DNA from: Patescibacteria group bacterium
Lineage (GTDB): Bacteria > Patescibacteriota > Gracilibacteria > UBA1369 > PNNO01
NCBI GenBank assembly: GCA_018821175.1
Contig: JAHJMX010000006.1
Span: 1 to 14,656 of the forward strand
Direction of reading: 5' to 3'
DNA length: 14,656 nucleotides
Below are positions 7,636 to 14,656 of this stretch, in pieces; the stretch's first letter is position 1, and every line of letters begins with the position of its first letter. The translations under genes and the position numbers were made by a program. Below the pieces are notes generated by a model. The model searched no databases and was not told the origin of the DNA. It worked only from the letters and a program-made list of their open reading frames with translations.

Positions 7636-7656
7636 TTAGAGCTCCCAATCCAGGTA

Positions 7657-7685
7657 TTGTATGCAGCGGTTAAGCCTTGTAAAAT
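7657..7685 (+). promoter_or_regulatory. Possible trxB promoter
   Basis: TTGTAT (7657-7662) and TAAAAT (7680-7685) are 17 bases apart; the -10 matches the consensus at 5 of 6 positions and the -35 at 3 of 6. Transcription would start near 7692, giving a leader of about 34 bases. If this is real, the structured segment 7458-7635 would not be part of the main trxB leader. It overlaps a weak imperfect hairpin (7665-7695). Confidence 0.35.
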
Positions 7686-7725
7686 GTACCACGCTTTATG
7701 CTGAATTATTTTAACAACTTGATAT

Positions 7726-8643
7726 ATGGAAATGTACGATCTGATTATTTTGGGTGGAGGTGTTGCTGGTATGACAGCAGGACTCTATGCAGCTCGTGGT
7801 CAAATTAATGTAGTTTTATTCGAAAAAAATGCACCTGGAGGACAAATGCTTTCGACAGACAGCATTGAAAATTATCCTGGGATTGAACATATTGAAGGTT
7901 TTGAACTTGGGACAAAAATTATGCAGCATGCACAAAAATTTGGTTTACCAATTAAGTATGAAGGAGCTACGGAAATAAATTTATTTGAGGATTACGTTGA
8001 AGTAAAAACTCAAAATGATACATATAAAACGAAATATTTAATTTTTGCGACTGGGTCAAATCCTCGTAAATTAGGAGTTCCTGGTGAAGCAGAATTTGCC
8101 GGGAAAGGAGTTTCATATTGCGCAACTTGTGATGGAGCTTTTTTTCGAGATAAAGAATGTATTGTTTTTGGAGGGGGGAATTCAGCTTTGGATGAAGGGA
8201 TTGCTCTTACAAAATACGCAACCAAAGTGACCATTGCACATAGACGGGACGAATTTACTGCAGAGGCTTTTTTACAAACAGTTGCAAAAAATAACGAAAA
8301 AATTGAATTTTTAATGAATCATGAAGTTAAAGAAATCCGTGGAAATGAAGGGAAAGTTGATCGGGTTCTTTTATTTAACAACAAAACCAACGAAGAATAC
8401 GAAAAAGCCGTAGAAGGAGTTTTTGTATTTGTGGGATATACACCGAATTCGGAGCTGATGGAGGGAAAAGTTGAGCTTGAGCGCGGACAAATTATTACAG
8501 ATATCAACATGAAAGCCTCACATCCTAGAGTTTACGCAGCTGGAGATATACGATTGAATGCAGTCAAACAAGTTATTTCTTCGGGTGGAGATGGAGCTAC
8601 TGCCGCAATTGCAGTTATGCATGCATTAAGACATGAGAAATAA
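7726..8643 (+). CDS. trxB: Thioredoxin reductase (NADPH, FAD, low-molecular-weight type)
   Basis: This 305-residue protein matches the bacterial low-Mr thioredoxin reductases, which pass electrons from NADPH through FAD and a redox disulfide to thioredoxin. The FAD-binding LGGGVAGMTAGLYAARG is at 9-25. The redox-active CATC (Cys132, Cys135) is within the typical YCATCDGAFF. The NADPH site has GGGNSALDE (149-157) and HRRDEFTAE (172-180), the paired arginines favouring NADPH over NADH. The second FAD motif AAGDIR (271-276) leads into KQVISSGGDGATAA. Nothing essential is missing. The start could be 7726 or the second Met at 7732 (MYDLIILGGG), since neither has a Shine-Dalgarno sequence. The gene converges with carB, with only four bases between the two stop codons and no terminator visible. 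No thioredoxin gene is in the window. Confidence 0.95.
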   Translation: MEMYDLIILGGGVAGMTAGLYAARGQINVVLFEKNAPGGQMLSTDSIENYPGIEHIEGFELGTKIMQHAQKFGLPIKYEGATEINLFEDYVEVKTQNDTYKTKYLIFATGSNPRKLGVPGEAEFAGKGVSYCATCDGAFFRDKECIVFGGGNSALDEGIALTKYATKVTIAHRRDEFTAEAFLQTVAKNNEKIEFLMNHEVKEIRGNEGKVDRVLLFNNKTNEEYEKAVEGVFVFVGYTPNSELMEGKVELERGQIITDINMKASHPRVYAAGDIRLNAVKQVISSGGDGATAAIAVMHALRHEK

Positions 8644-8647
8644 ATTT

Positions 8648-11600
8648 TTATTGGACATATTCATCCCAAGCCTTGATTTCTAGCGTATCGAGATTGTATT
8701 TTTCGAGTGATGTTACAATCATTTTTGCGACTTGAATATTTGTGATTAGCGATACATTCATATCGATTGCATGACGGCGGATTTTATAGCCGTCAGTAAT
8801 TTCTTGATGTGTATAACTTTTTGGAATATCAATAACTAAATCGAGCTTTTTATTTATCAAATAATTCATGATGTTTGGCGATCTTTTACTGCTAACTTTG
8901 TATAATTTAGAGCTTTTGACACCATTTTCTTTTAAGAAATCTGAAGTCCCTGAAGTTGCATAAAGCTTGTATCCAAGTTGTTCAAGTTTCTTGGCTGACG
9001 CTAAGAAATCTACTTTGTCTTCAACCCTTCCTATGCTTAATAAAATATTTTTCTTTGGTATTTCGAAGCCAACTGAAATCATAGATTTTAAGAAAGCTTC
9101 ATATAAATCGGTACCGAAACAAGCCACTTCTCCGGTTGATGCCATTTCTACACCAAGTACCGGATCGGCTCCTTTAAGCCTTGAGAACGAGAATTGAGGA
9201 GCTTTAACTCCAACATGATCTAAGTCTAAAGTTTGATAATCTGTTTTATTTAGCGCGGGGTCATCCTTTTTATCAAGCATTGCTTTTGTAGCAATTTCAA
9301 TAAAATTGTACCCAGTTACTTTTGAAGCAAATGGAAACGAACGGCTCGCTCGCAAATTACACTCAATTACCTTTATCTCATTTCCCTTCGCCAAAAACTG
9401 CATATTAAACGGACCTGAAATGTCCAGCTCGCTCGCCACCTTCTTCGCAATACCCTTAATTCGTCTCATAGTTTCGAAATAAAGCTTTTGCGGTGGTAGA
9501 ACGATAGTTGCATCACCACTGTGTACACCTGCGTGTTCTACGTGCTCTGAGATTGCCCAGATTACGATTCGTCCTTTGTATGCAACAGCGTCAATCTCAA
9601 TTTCCTTGGCTCCTTTTTCAAATTTACTAATTACAACGGGTGCGTCCGGAGAAACTTCAGTCGCATTTTTCAAGAAATCTTTCAAAGTCTCTTCATTGTG
9701 TGCAACCTTCATTGCAGCACCAGAAAGGACATATGATGGCCTTACAAGGACAGGGTACTCTACAGTATCTGCAAATTTTGTTGCATCTGAAAGTTTTGTA
9801 AGTTCTTTCCACTTTGGTTGATCGATCCCAGCTTTATCAAGCATTGCAGAGAACTTATGGCGATTTTCAGCACGATCAATATTTTTTGGATCAGTTCCAA
9901 GTATTTTTACGCCATTATCATTCAGCTTTAATGCAATATTATTTGGGATTTGACCCCCTGTAGACAAAATAACTCCATGTGGGTTTTCCTTTTCATAAAT
10001 ATCCAAAACTCGTTCAACCGAAAGTTCGTCAAAATATAATTTGTCGGAAATATCATAATCAGTCGAAACCGTTTCCGGATTGTAATTAATCATAATTGTC
10101 TCATAACCCTCTTTTCCTACGGTATCGAGTGCAGTGACGCAGCTCCAGTCAAATTCTACTGATGAACCAATGCTATATGATCCTGATCCAAGTACGATAA
10201 TTTTCTTATTTTTACTGAATGTTACATCGTCGCTGGTCCCGTGATATGTGAGATATAAATAATTTGTATTTGCTGGATATTCTGCAGCCAAAGTGTCAAT
10301 TTGTTTTATAACCGGAACGATTCCATGTTTTTTTCTTAAAGCACGTATTTTCATTTCCTCTGATTTCACGATTGTTGCGATTTGTTTGTCTGAGAATCCT
10401 TGTTTTTTAGTTTCGCGTAGTAATTCTGGCGAAATTGTTTTGGTTTTTATTGATTCAGCTGCGAGTTTATTTTCAATTTCAATAATGTGCTTTAGTTTTT
10501 CCAAAAACCAAATGTCGATTCCTGAAAGTTTATTAATTTTTGCGGTTGTCCATCCAAGTTTAAGAGCCTCAGCAATAGCTAAAATTCGTTTAGGGGTTGG
10601 TTGTGAAATTTCTTTGGCCAAAGATTTTTTCTTTAACTCAAATTTTTTGTTGGCCGTGAATCCATGCATTCCAACTTGCAGCATGCGTAATCCTTTTTGC
10701 AAAACCTCTTCGAAACTTCGTCCTAAAGCCATAATTTCACCTACAGATTTCATTTCGGTTGTAATTTCTTGTGCAACTTGTTGGAATTTTTCTAAGTCCC
10801 ATCGAGGAATTTTCAAAGCTAAATAATCAAGCGCTGGCTCAAAACATGCAGTTGTTTTACCGGTTACAGAATTTTTTAAATCTGGCAAAGTATATCCAAG
10901 TGCTAATTTTGCAGCAACGTGGGCAAGAGGATATCCAGTTGCTTTTGAAGCTAAAGCTGAAGACCTCGAAAGCCTAGCGTTGACTTCAATTACACGATAA
11001 TCCTCTGATTTTGGATCAAGTGCAAATTGTATATTACATTCACCTATAATCCCTAAATGTCTAATTGTTTTGATCGAGATTTCGCGTAATTTATGATATT
11101 CGCTGTTTGTTAATGTTTGTGAAGGCGCAACAACGATACTTTCTCCAGTATGAATTCCGAGTGGATCGAAATTCTCCATATTACATACAGTTATGCAGTT
11201 GTTGTTTTTATCGCGAACAACCTCATATTCGACTTCTTTCCATCCTTTTAAGTTTTCTTCAACAAGAATTTGCGGGCTGTAGGCAAATGCTTTATTTGCC
11301 ATAGTTTTAAGATCACGAGCATTATCTGCAAATCCACTCCCACGGCCTCCCAACGTAAAAGCTGCACGGATAATCACAGGGAATCCAATTTTTAGCGCAG
11401 CCTTTAGCGCTTCTTCCTTGTTTGTACACGCAAAACTTTTTGGCACCTTAACTTCAATTTTATTTAATTCCTTGTTAAATAGCTCCCGGTCCTCAGTTTT
11501 TTGAATAGTTTCAACTGGAGTACCAAGCACTTTAACTTTATGTTTTTTCAAAATCCCTTTTTCAAAAAGTTCAATTCCGCAATTAAGTGCAGTTTGCCCT

Positions 11601-11890
11601 CCAAATGCGAGCAAAATCCCATCTGGTTTTTCTTTTTGGATTACTCTTTCTACAAAATGTGCGTTAACAGGCAAAAAATAGACCTTATCTGCAAGCCCTT
11701 TGCTTGTTTGATTTGTTGCAATGTTTGGATTAACCAAAACAGTTTTAATTTTTTCTTCTCGCATTGCCTTGATTGCTTGAGATCCTGAGTAATCAAATTC
11801 TCCAGCTTCACCAATCTTGAGTGCTCCAGACCCAAGCACTAAAATTTTCTTCATTTTCTGTATGTGTGGGGTTTTACCAAGCATTTCCAT
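8648..11890 (-). CDS. carB: Carbamoyl-phosphate synthase large subunit, CAD-like
   Basis: This is the full-length (1080-residue) synthetase that makes carbamoyl phosphate from bicarbonate, ammonia and two ATP for pyrimidine and arginine synthesis. First half: LGSGALKIGEAGEFDYSGSQ (19-38), AFGGQTALNCG (95-105), RAAFTLGGRGSG (175-186) and the catalytic EVNARLSRSSALASKATGYP (302-321). Second half: LGSGSYSIGSSVEFDW (567-582), NYNPETVSTDYD (602-613), GGQIPNN (645-651), RPSYVLSGAAM (717-727), EHVEHAGVHSGDAT (782-795) and ECNLRASRSFPFASKVTG (843-860). Residues from about 945 form the MGS-like allosteric domain, with KIRRHAIDMNVSLITN (1036-1051). The IGSSVEFDW and HVEHAGVHSGD forms match eukaryotic CAD rather than the IGQGIEFDY form of E. 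coli. The start at 11890 overlaps the upstream gene by 17 bases; MKKILVLGSG at 11854 is the more usual beginning and leaves a 19-base gap. No carA is present, so the glutaminase subunit must be encoded elsewhere or be absent. Confidence 0.95.
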   Translation of the reverse strand: MEMLGKTPHIQKMKKILVLGSGALKIGEAGEFDYSGSQAIKAMREEKIKTVLVNPNIATNQTSKGLADKVYFLPVNAHFVERVIQKEKPDGILLAFGGQTALNCGIELFEKGILKKHKVKVLGTPVETIQKTEDRELFNKELNKIEVKVPKSFACTNKEEALKAALKIGFPVIIRAAFTLGGRGSGFADNARDLKTMANKAFAYSPQILVEENLKGWKEVEYEVVRDKNNNCITVCNMENFDPLGIHTGESIVVAPSQTLTNSEYHKLREISIKTIRHLGIIGECNIQFALDPKSEDYRVIEVNARLSRSSALASKATGYPLAHVAAKLALGYTLPDLKNSVTGKTTACFEPALDYLALKIPRWDLEKFQQVAQEITTEMKSVGEIMALGRSFEEVLQKGLRMLQVGMHGFTANKKFELKKKSLAKEISQPTPKRILAIAEALKLGWTTAKINKLSGIDIWFLEKLKHIIEIENKLAAESIKTKTISPELLRETKKQGFSDKQIATIVKSEEMKIRALRKKHGIVPVIKQIDTLAAEYPANTNYLYLTYHGTSDDVTFSKNKKIIVLGSGSYSIGSSVEFDWSCVTALDTVGKEGYETIMINYNPETVSTDYDISDKLYFDELSVERVLDIYEKENPHGVILSTGGQIPNNIALKLNDNGVKILGTDPKNIDRAENRHKFSAMLDKAGIDQPKWKELTKLSDATKFADTVEYPVLVRPSYVLSGAAMKVAHNEETLKDFLKNATEVSPDAPVVISKFEKGAKEIEIDAVAYKGRIVIWAISEHVEHAGVHSGDATIVLPPQKLYFETMRRIKGIAKKVASELDISGPFNMQFLAKGNEIKVIECNLRASRSFPFASKVTGYNFIEIATKAMLDKKDDPALNKTDYQTLDLDHVGVKAPQFSFSRLKGADPVLGVEMASTGEVACFGTDLYEAFLKSMISVGFEIPKKNILLSIGRVEDKVDFLASAKKLEQLGYKLYATSGTSDFLKENGVKSSKLYKVSSKRSPNIMNYLINKKLDLVIDIPKSYTHQEITDGYKIRRHAIDMNVSLITNIQVAKMIVTSLEKYNLDTLEIKAWDEYVQ

Positions 11891-12068
11891 TGAGGGGTTT
11901 ATATTTTTTTAAAAAATCGTATGGTTTCATTTTCATTTCTGTACCGCTATCACTTCCATTTATATCAATAGCACGGATTTCAGTACTTGAGGCATATAAA
12001 ACTTTAACAATATCCTCTCCTACCTTCTCTTTCCATTTTTGATCCCTTTTAATCTCTATTTTGTCCAT
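11874..12068 (-). CDS. Small hypothetical protein, 64 residues
   Basis: A short gene sits between the membrane transporter gene (20 bases upstream) and carB, in the same direction and with no other frame competing for the space, which supports it being real. The protein is charged and soluble, beginning MDKIEIKRDQKW and containing alternating hydrophobic stretches (DIVKVLYASSTEIRAIDI) followed by MKPYDFLKKYKPL. The pattern suggests a small all-beta domain of SH3-like type with a short helical end, but I do not recognise the family and assign no function. Its stop lies 17 bases inside the longest carB frame, or 19 bases before the preferred carB start. Confidence 0.6.
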   Translation of the reverse strand: MDKIEIKRDQKWKEKVGEDIVKVLYASSTEIRAIDINGSDSGTEMKMKPYDFLKKYKPLNGNAW

Positions 12069-12088
12069 AATTTTTATGTTTCAATTAA

Positions 12089-13594
12089 TTAAAAAATTAC
12101 CAAGATTGTTGTTGGAGCAAGTATAAATCCAACTAAAAATATAACAATATTACGCTTTTTCATATGCATTAAATGTAAACTTATATGTCGCGTAACTCTA
12201 TATACTAAATTGCTTCCAAAGTTTTTAAATATAAATAAAATTCCAAATGCAGACATCAAAGTCAGCACAACTCCACCGGCGATTGCAAAAGGCTGGGCGT
12301 TTGCGAATGATGCTAGCAACACGTCAATAAATGTTCCAACATTTGTACCAATCATATAAGGAATAGCTTGTCTAAGCGTAATAATCCGAGTTATTGCAAG
12401 TGGAACCATCAATGTTACGAGCAGAGACGCACTTGGGATAACCATCGTCAAAGCAAGCCCTATTAGAAAGGCTTTCCAGTACGTATTCAAATATTTTTGC
12501 ATAATTGCCCTAGTGTGGCGTTTTCCTCCCATAAAAATAAACATGCTTTTTCCAACTCTTTGCAAACTGAAAATTAGAAGGAAAATGGCAAGGACAAAAA
12601 CGATAGCTGTCGGCCATTCATATATGTGAAAAGTGTTTTTGATAGGATCTGTTATAACATCGAGTAAGCTTGGGATATGGCTTAGAACAGGGATTCCAGT
12701 CGCAAAATCATTTACGGCTGTTCCTGTATATGTAAACAAGCCGGTTGTTATCTGTATTAGAAATATAATAATTACTAGAAAAAATGCATAGACAACATTT
12801 GCAAGGCCGAGCTCAAATCCGTGTCTCAAATCCCAATGGTTTTCGCTTTTAATAACAAGAGAAGCGAGAATTGGGGTGACTGAGTTCCCAAGTGTAAGCC
12901 CAAGTAAAATATAAAATGCTGTGTCGAAATTAATAATTCCAGATCCAACTAAAGTATTGCTTAAAATCGCAATTACAGAGGCAGATTGTGCCAATATTGC
13001 CCCTAGCCACCCAGCTCCAAATGCGCTTGCAGGAGTGTCGATAGCATTTGTAATTGTATTAATTGCGCTACCGCTAAGCTGGACTGCAACGTCTTTCATC
13101 AAAATAATCGAGAAAATAAACAAATAAATAACACCAATAAATTGCATTGCGTTAATTATTTTTCTTCGAGTTGAATAAACTCTTCTTTTGATTGAAATAA
13201 GCTCTTTTTTTGCCGCTTCAATTTCTTTCATAAGCTCTTCTTCTATCTCCTGGGAAGCTTTTTCAGCATCTTTGTTTATGTCACGATGTGTTTTTTCTGT
13301 ATATTCCCTCGCATCTCTTTCTTGTTTGCCAAAATGACGGTCAATGCTGGCTTCTTGACGTTTGAGTTTTGCTAATGCTTTTTCATGGTTTTTATCAATT
13401 TTCTCTAGATCTTCTTGCAATTTTTGTGTTGCCTCATCAAGTTTGCCTTCCTTTTCTTCTGCAATTCCACCTTTTTCTTCTTTAATTTTTCTTTTTAAAT
13501 GGTCTTTTAAAACGTGAAATGCGGCTTCTTTTTTATGAAGCGTTTCTTTTAAATCTGGTTTTATATTTTCATTCCCCGAATTTTGATCTGTCAT
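12089..13594 (-). CDS. Na/Pi-cotransporter-like membrane protein with N-terminal coiled coil
   Basis: Of 501 residues, about 1-145 are highly charged (Lys/Glu-rich) and predicted to form a long cytosolic coiled coil. The rest is a membrane domain with about eight to ten hydrophobic segments. It has the inverted-repeat pattern of the Na+/Pi cotransporter family (PF02690): first repeat GAGWLGAILAQSASVIAIL (193-211) with LGLTLGNSVTP (231-241), second repeat VIPSASLLVTL (385-395) with MIGTNVGTF (414-422). The family's QSSS motifs appear as QSAS (203-206) and PSAS (387-390), so the substrate-site serines are partly altered and phosphate transport is not certain. Bacterial NptA/YjbB-type proteins usually carry a C-terminal PhoU-like helical domain; here helical sequence is at the N-terminus instead and the protein ends right after the last membrane segment. 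It is 13 bases downstream of the VOC gene, in one likely operon. Confidence 0.8.
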   Translation of the reverse strand: MTDQNSGNENIKPDLKETLHKKEAAFHVLKDHLKRKIKEEKGGIAEEKEGKLDEATQKLQEDLEKIDKNHEKALAKLKRQEASIDRHFGKQERDAREYTEKTHRDINKDAEKASQEIEEELMKEIEAAKKELISIKRRVYSTRRKIINAMQFIGVIYLFIFSIILMKDVAVQLSGSAINTITNAIDTPASAFGAGWLGAILAQSASVIAILSNTLVGSGIINFDTAFYILLGLTLGNSVTPILASLVIKSENHWDLRHGFELGLANVVYAFFLVIIIFLIQITTGLFTYTGTAVNDFATGIPVLSHIPSLLDVITDPIKNTFHIYEWPTAIVFVLAIFLLIFSLQRVGKSMFIFMGGKRHTRAIMQKYLNTYWKAFLIGLALTMVIPSASLLVTLMVPLAITRIITLRQAIPYMIGTNVGTFIDVLLASFANAQPFAIAGGVVLTLMSAFGILFIFKNFGSNLVYRVTRHISLHLMHMKKRNIVIFLVGFILAPTTILVIF

Positions 13595-13607
13595 TTTATA
13601 TTAAAAA

Positions 13608-13997
13608 TTATTCTGCTCCTTCGTATTTTGGAGAAGGGATTTCGCGTTGGAACAAGCCAAAAGTATTATTTTCTGTATCTTGGACTACTGCATTCCACCC
13701 GATTCCTGTAACTGGCATTTTTGGCATTAAAATATTTCCTCCAAGTTTTTCAAGTTTCTCAAGAGATTCATCAATATTGTCTACAGTAATATAATTGAGA
13801 ATTTGTTGGTCTGCATTTGACCTTTTCATCATTCCGCCACCAACGCTACCTGCTCCAGTGTTTATTAGTAAGTACTCTTCAAAATCAGGCCCCGCACTTT
13901 TAATTTCCCATCCAAAAAGCCCTTTGTAAAAATTTTGAGCACGATTAATATCATCAACCGGTATTTCAAAGTGCTCGATTGTATGCGAATTATCCAT
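13608..13997 (-). CDS. VOC (glyoxalase/bleomycin-resistance fold) family protein
   Basis: This 129-residue protein has two beta-alpha-beta-beta-beta modules of the vicinal oxygen chelate superfamily. Module one begins IEHFEIPVDDINRAQNFY (7-24), then LFGWEI and strand EYLLI. Module two has YITVDNIDESLEKLEKLGG (69-87), PVTGIGWNAVVQDTENN and FGLFQ (113-117). His9 is at the usual first metal-ligand position. The last ligand position, often Glu, is Gln117, as in many members with a GLWQ or GLFQ ending. The pattern fits the small single-chain VOC proteins of the COG3324 kind, whose substrates are mostly unknown, so a glyoxalase I activity should not be assumed. The start at 13997 lies 25 bases after the 3' end of tRNA-Ser on the same strand, and no promoter was seen between them. 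Confidence 0.88.
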   Translation of the reverse strand: MDNSHTIEHFEIPVDDINRAQNFYKGLFGWEIKSAGPDFEEYLLINTGAGSVGGGMMKRSNADQQILNYITVDNIDESLEKLEKLGGNILMPKMPVTGIGWNAVVQDTENNTFGLFQREIPSPKYEGAE

Positions 13998-14022
13998 AGC
14001 GCAAGAACGTTAATGTTTTGAC

Positions 14023-14115
14023 TGGCGGAGAGGGGGGGATTCGAACCCCCGCGGCAACTAAAGTCACCCTACAGGTTTAGCAAACCCGCCTCTTCAGCCA
14101 CTTGAGTACCTCTCC
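14023..14115 (-). tRNA. tRNA-Ser(GCU), CCA encoded
   Basis: On the minus strand the acceptor arm GGAGAGG (from 14115) pairs with CCTCTCC, followed by discriminator G and an encoded CCA (14025-14023). The anticodon loop TTGCTAA carries GCT (14081-14079), reading AGC and AGU serine codons, on a 5-bp stem CGGGT/ACCTG. A long variable arm with a 6-bp stem (GGTGAC / GTTGCC, two wobble pairs) identifies a class II serine tRNA. The T arm is GGGGG-TTCGAAT-CCCCC. Length is 93 bases with CCA. A weak TATTAA (14126-14121) just upstream could be its -10 box. Confidence 0.97.
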
Positions 14116-14197
14116 TTAATTTAATACGTTAACCTTGAAGCAGTTTACTTTGTCTTTTGTGTCTTGTAAAGCTTCTGTTTGAGGGGAATTGGCGTGT

Positions 14198-14656
14198 TTA
14201 ATCTGCTTTTATTTTATCAAGATATGTGGTGCGCATGAATTTGAGCACCTTGTCTTGAATTTGTAAAAGAAGAGAACTGATTTTAATAGAATTAGTTTCT
14301 CCGCTTAATATTATCAAATTAGATTCCGCAGCCATAATAGCTGATTGCGCTTCATGTAAATCGTATATTGAAATTTGTTGAGTTTTATTAAATGTATCGC
14401 GCAAATTTTTTATCGAAGCCTCGATATCTCCTACTTGTTGTATAAAATACTCTAAATTTTCAATGCCAAAATCTGGTTCAATAGTTTTTATTGCGTTAAG
14501 AATTGGACGTTTATGTTTTTCGAAATCAATCAATAAACTGTTAATAGCCTTCATGTTTTCCGTGGCTGATTTGTCCTCATGCAGATTCAGCACATTCTTA
14601 TGAGTTTGTGTTCCTAATGCTGATACCGCTGTTGTAGGTTGCTGCAAGTTGTCGAG
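14198..14656 (-). CDS. Helical hypothetical protein, partial (runs off right edge)
   Basis: The reading frame is open to the window edge (codons for L-D-N precede a TTG at 14647), so the true start is most likely outside; a start at that TTG is possible but less likely. About 150 residues are visible, ending in TAA at 14198. After a Thr/Ser-rich segment (QQPTTAVSALGTQT) the rest is amphipathic and helical, with few aromatic residues and no membrane segment or signal: for example MKAINSLLIDFEKHKR, IEASIKNLRDTFNKTQQI and ISSLLLQIQDKVLKFMR. This suggests a coiled-coil or helical-bundle C-terminus. I do not recognise the family. It lies upstream of tRNA-Ser on the same strand, separated by 82 bases that hold nothing clear beyond a possible tRNA promoter box. 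Confidence 0.6.
   Translation of the reverse strand, partial: LDNLQQPTTAVSALGTQTHKNVLNLHEDKSATENMKAINSLLIDFEKHKRPILNAIKTIEPDFGIENLEYFIQQVGDIEASIKNLRDTFNKTQQISIYDLHEAQSAIMAAESNLIILSGETNSIKISSLLLQIQDKVLKFMRTTYLDKIKAD

Larger units (their letters stand above)
7316..7725. other. Divergent intergenic spacer between antiporter and trxB
   Basis: No protein-coding frame of note occurs in these 410 bases. From left to right: an AT-rich part with a -10-like box for the antiporter (7336-7341, minus strand), and an inverted repeat ATAGATT (7393-7399) / AATCTAT (7415-7421) whose loop overlaps the palindrome ATTGATCAAT (7408-7417). Next comes a TATAAC box (7448-7453) on the plus strand with no good -35, then the structured segment 7458-7635, a weak imperfect hairpin 7665-7695, and a possible trxB promoter at 7657-7685. 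The segment 7458-7635 has visibly higher GC than its flanks. Confidence 0.8.

Noticed and set aside
10293..10826. Plus-strand open frame of 177 codons inside carB
   Set aside because: It is an antisense shadow of a strongly conserved gene; Ser/Phe/Ile-rich translation with no motif.
1..14656. Alternative genetic code with UGA as glycine
   Set aside because: More than 4000 codons of recognisable protein contain no internal TGA, whereas recoded lineages use it often. Glycines at conserved motifs are all encoded by GGN. The single TGA is at a plausible protein end.

Overview
The window is AT-rich bacterial DNA with tightly packed genes. Every visible stop codon is TAA except one TGA, which is directly followed by an in-frame TAA. 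No start has a convincing Shine-Dalgarno sequence. Together with the small, sparse gene set and unusual family variants, this suggests a host-dependent or streamlined bacterium, most likely of the Patescibacteria (CPR) type. That placement is an inference; no rRNA or ribosomal protein is present to test it. The standard genetic code fits: no gene needs an internal TGA read as glycine.

Left part (1-2245): a long open frame on the minus strand (start 2073) runs off the left edge. It joins about 330 residues of helical, unrecognised sequence to a SAM-dependent methyltransferase domain of the EgtD / histidine-specific type. A short divergent spacer with two promoter-like sites separates it from a plus-strand cluster.

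Plus-strand cluster (2246-6128): ispG (interrupted by one in-frame TAA), dxr (short at its C-terminus) and two family-2 glycosyltransferases. ispG and dxr are MEP-pathway isoprenoid steps. The glycosyltransferases probably build a surface glycan on a polyprenyl carrier, which would link the two halves of the cluster.

Middle (6143-8643): a CPA2-type cation/proton antiporter on the minus strand and thioredoxin reductase (trxB) on the plus strand diverge from a 410-base spacer. That spacer contains the most unusual feature in the window: about 180 bases with four mutually compatible helices plus an 8-bp pseudoknot. It looks like a structured RNA of a class I do not recognise.

Right part (8648-14656, all minus strand): in transcription order, a partial helical protein, tRNA-Ser(GCU), a VOC/glyoxalase-fold protein, a Na/Pi-cotransporter-like membrane protein with an N-terminal coiled coil, a 64-residue small protein and a full-length carbamoyl-phosphate synthase large subunit. 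The last resembles the CPSase part of eukaryotic CAD more than the E. coli form. The four protein genes from VOC to carB have spacings of about 20 bases or less and probably form one operon. No carA or other pyrimidine gene is visible.
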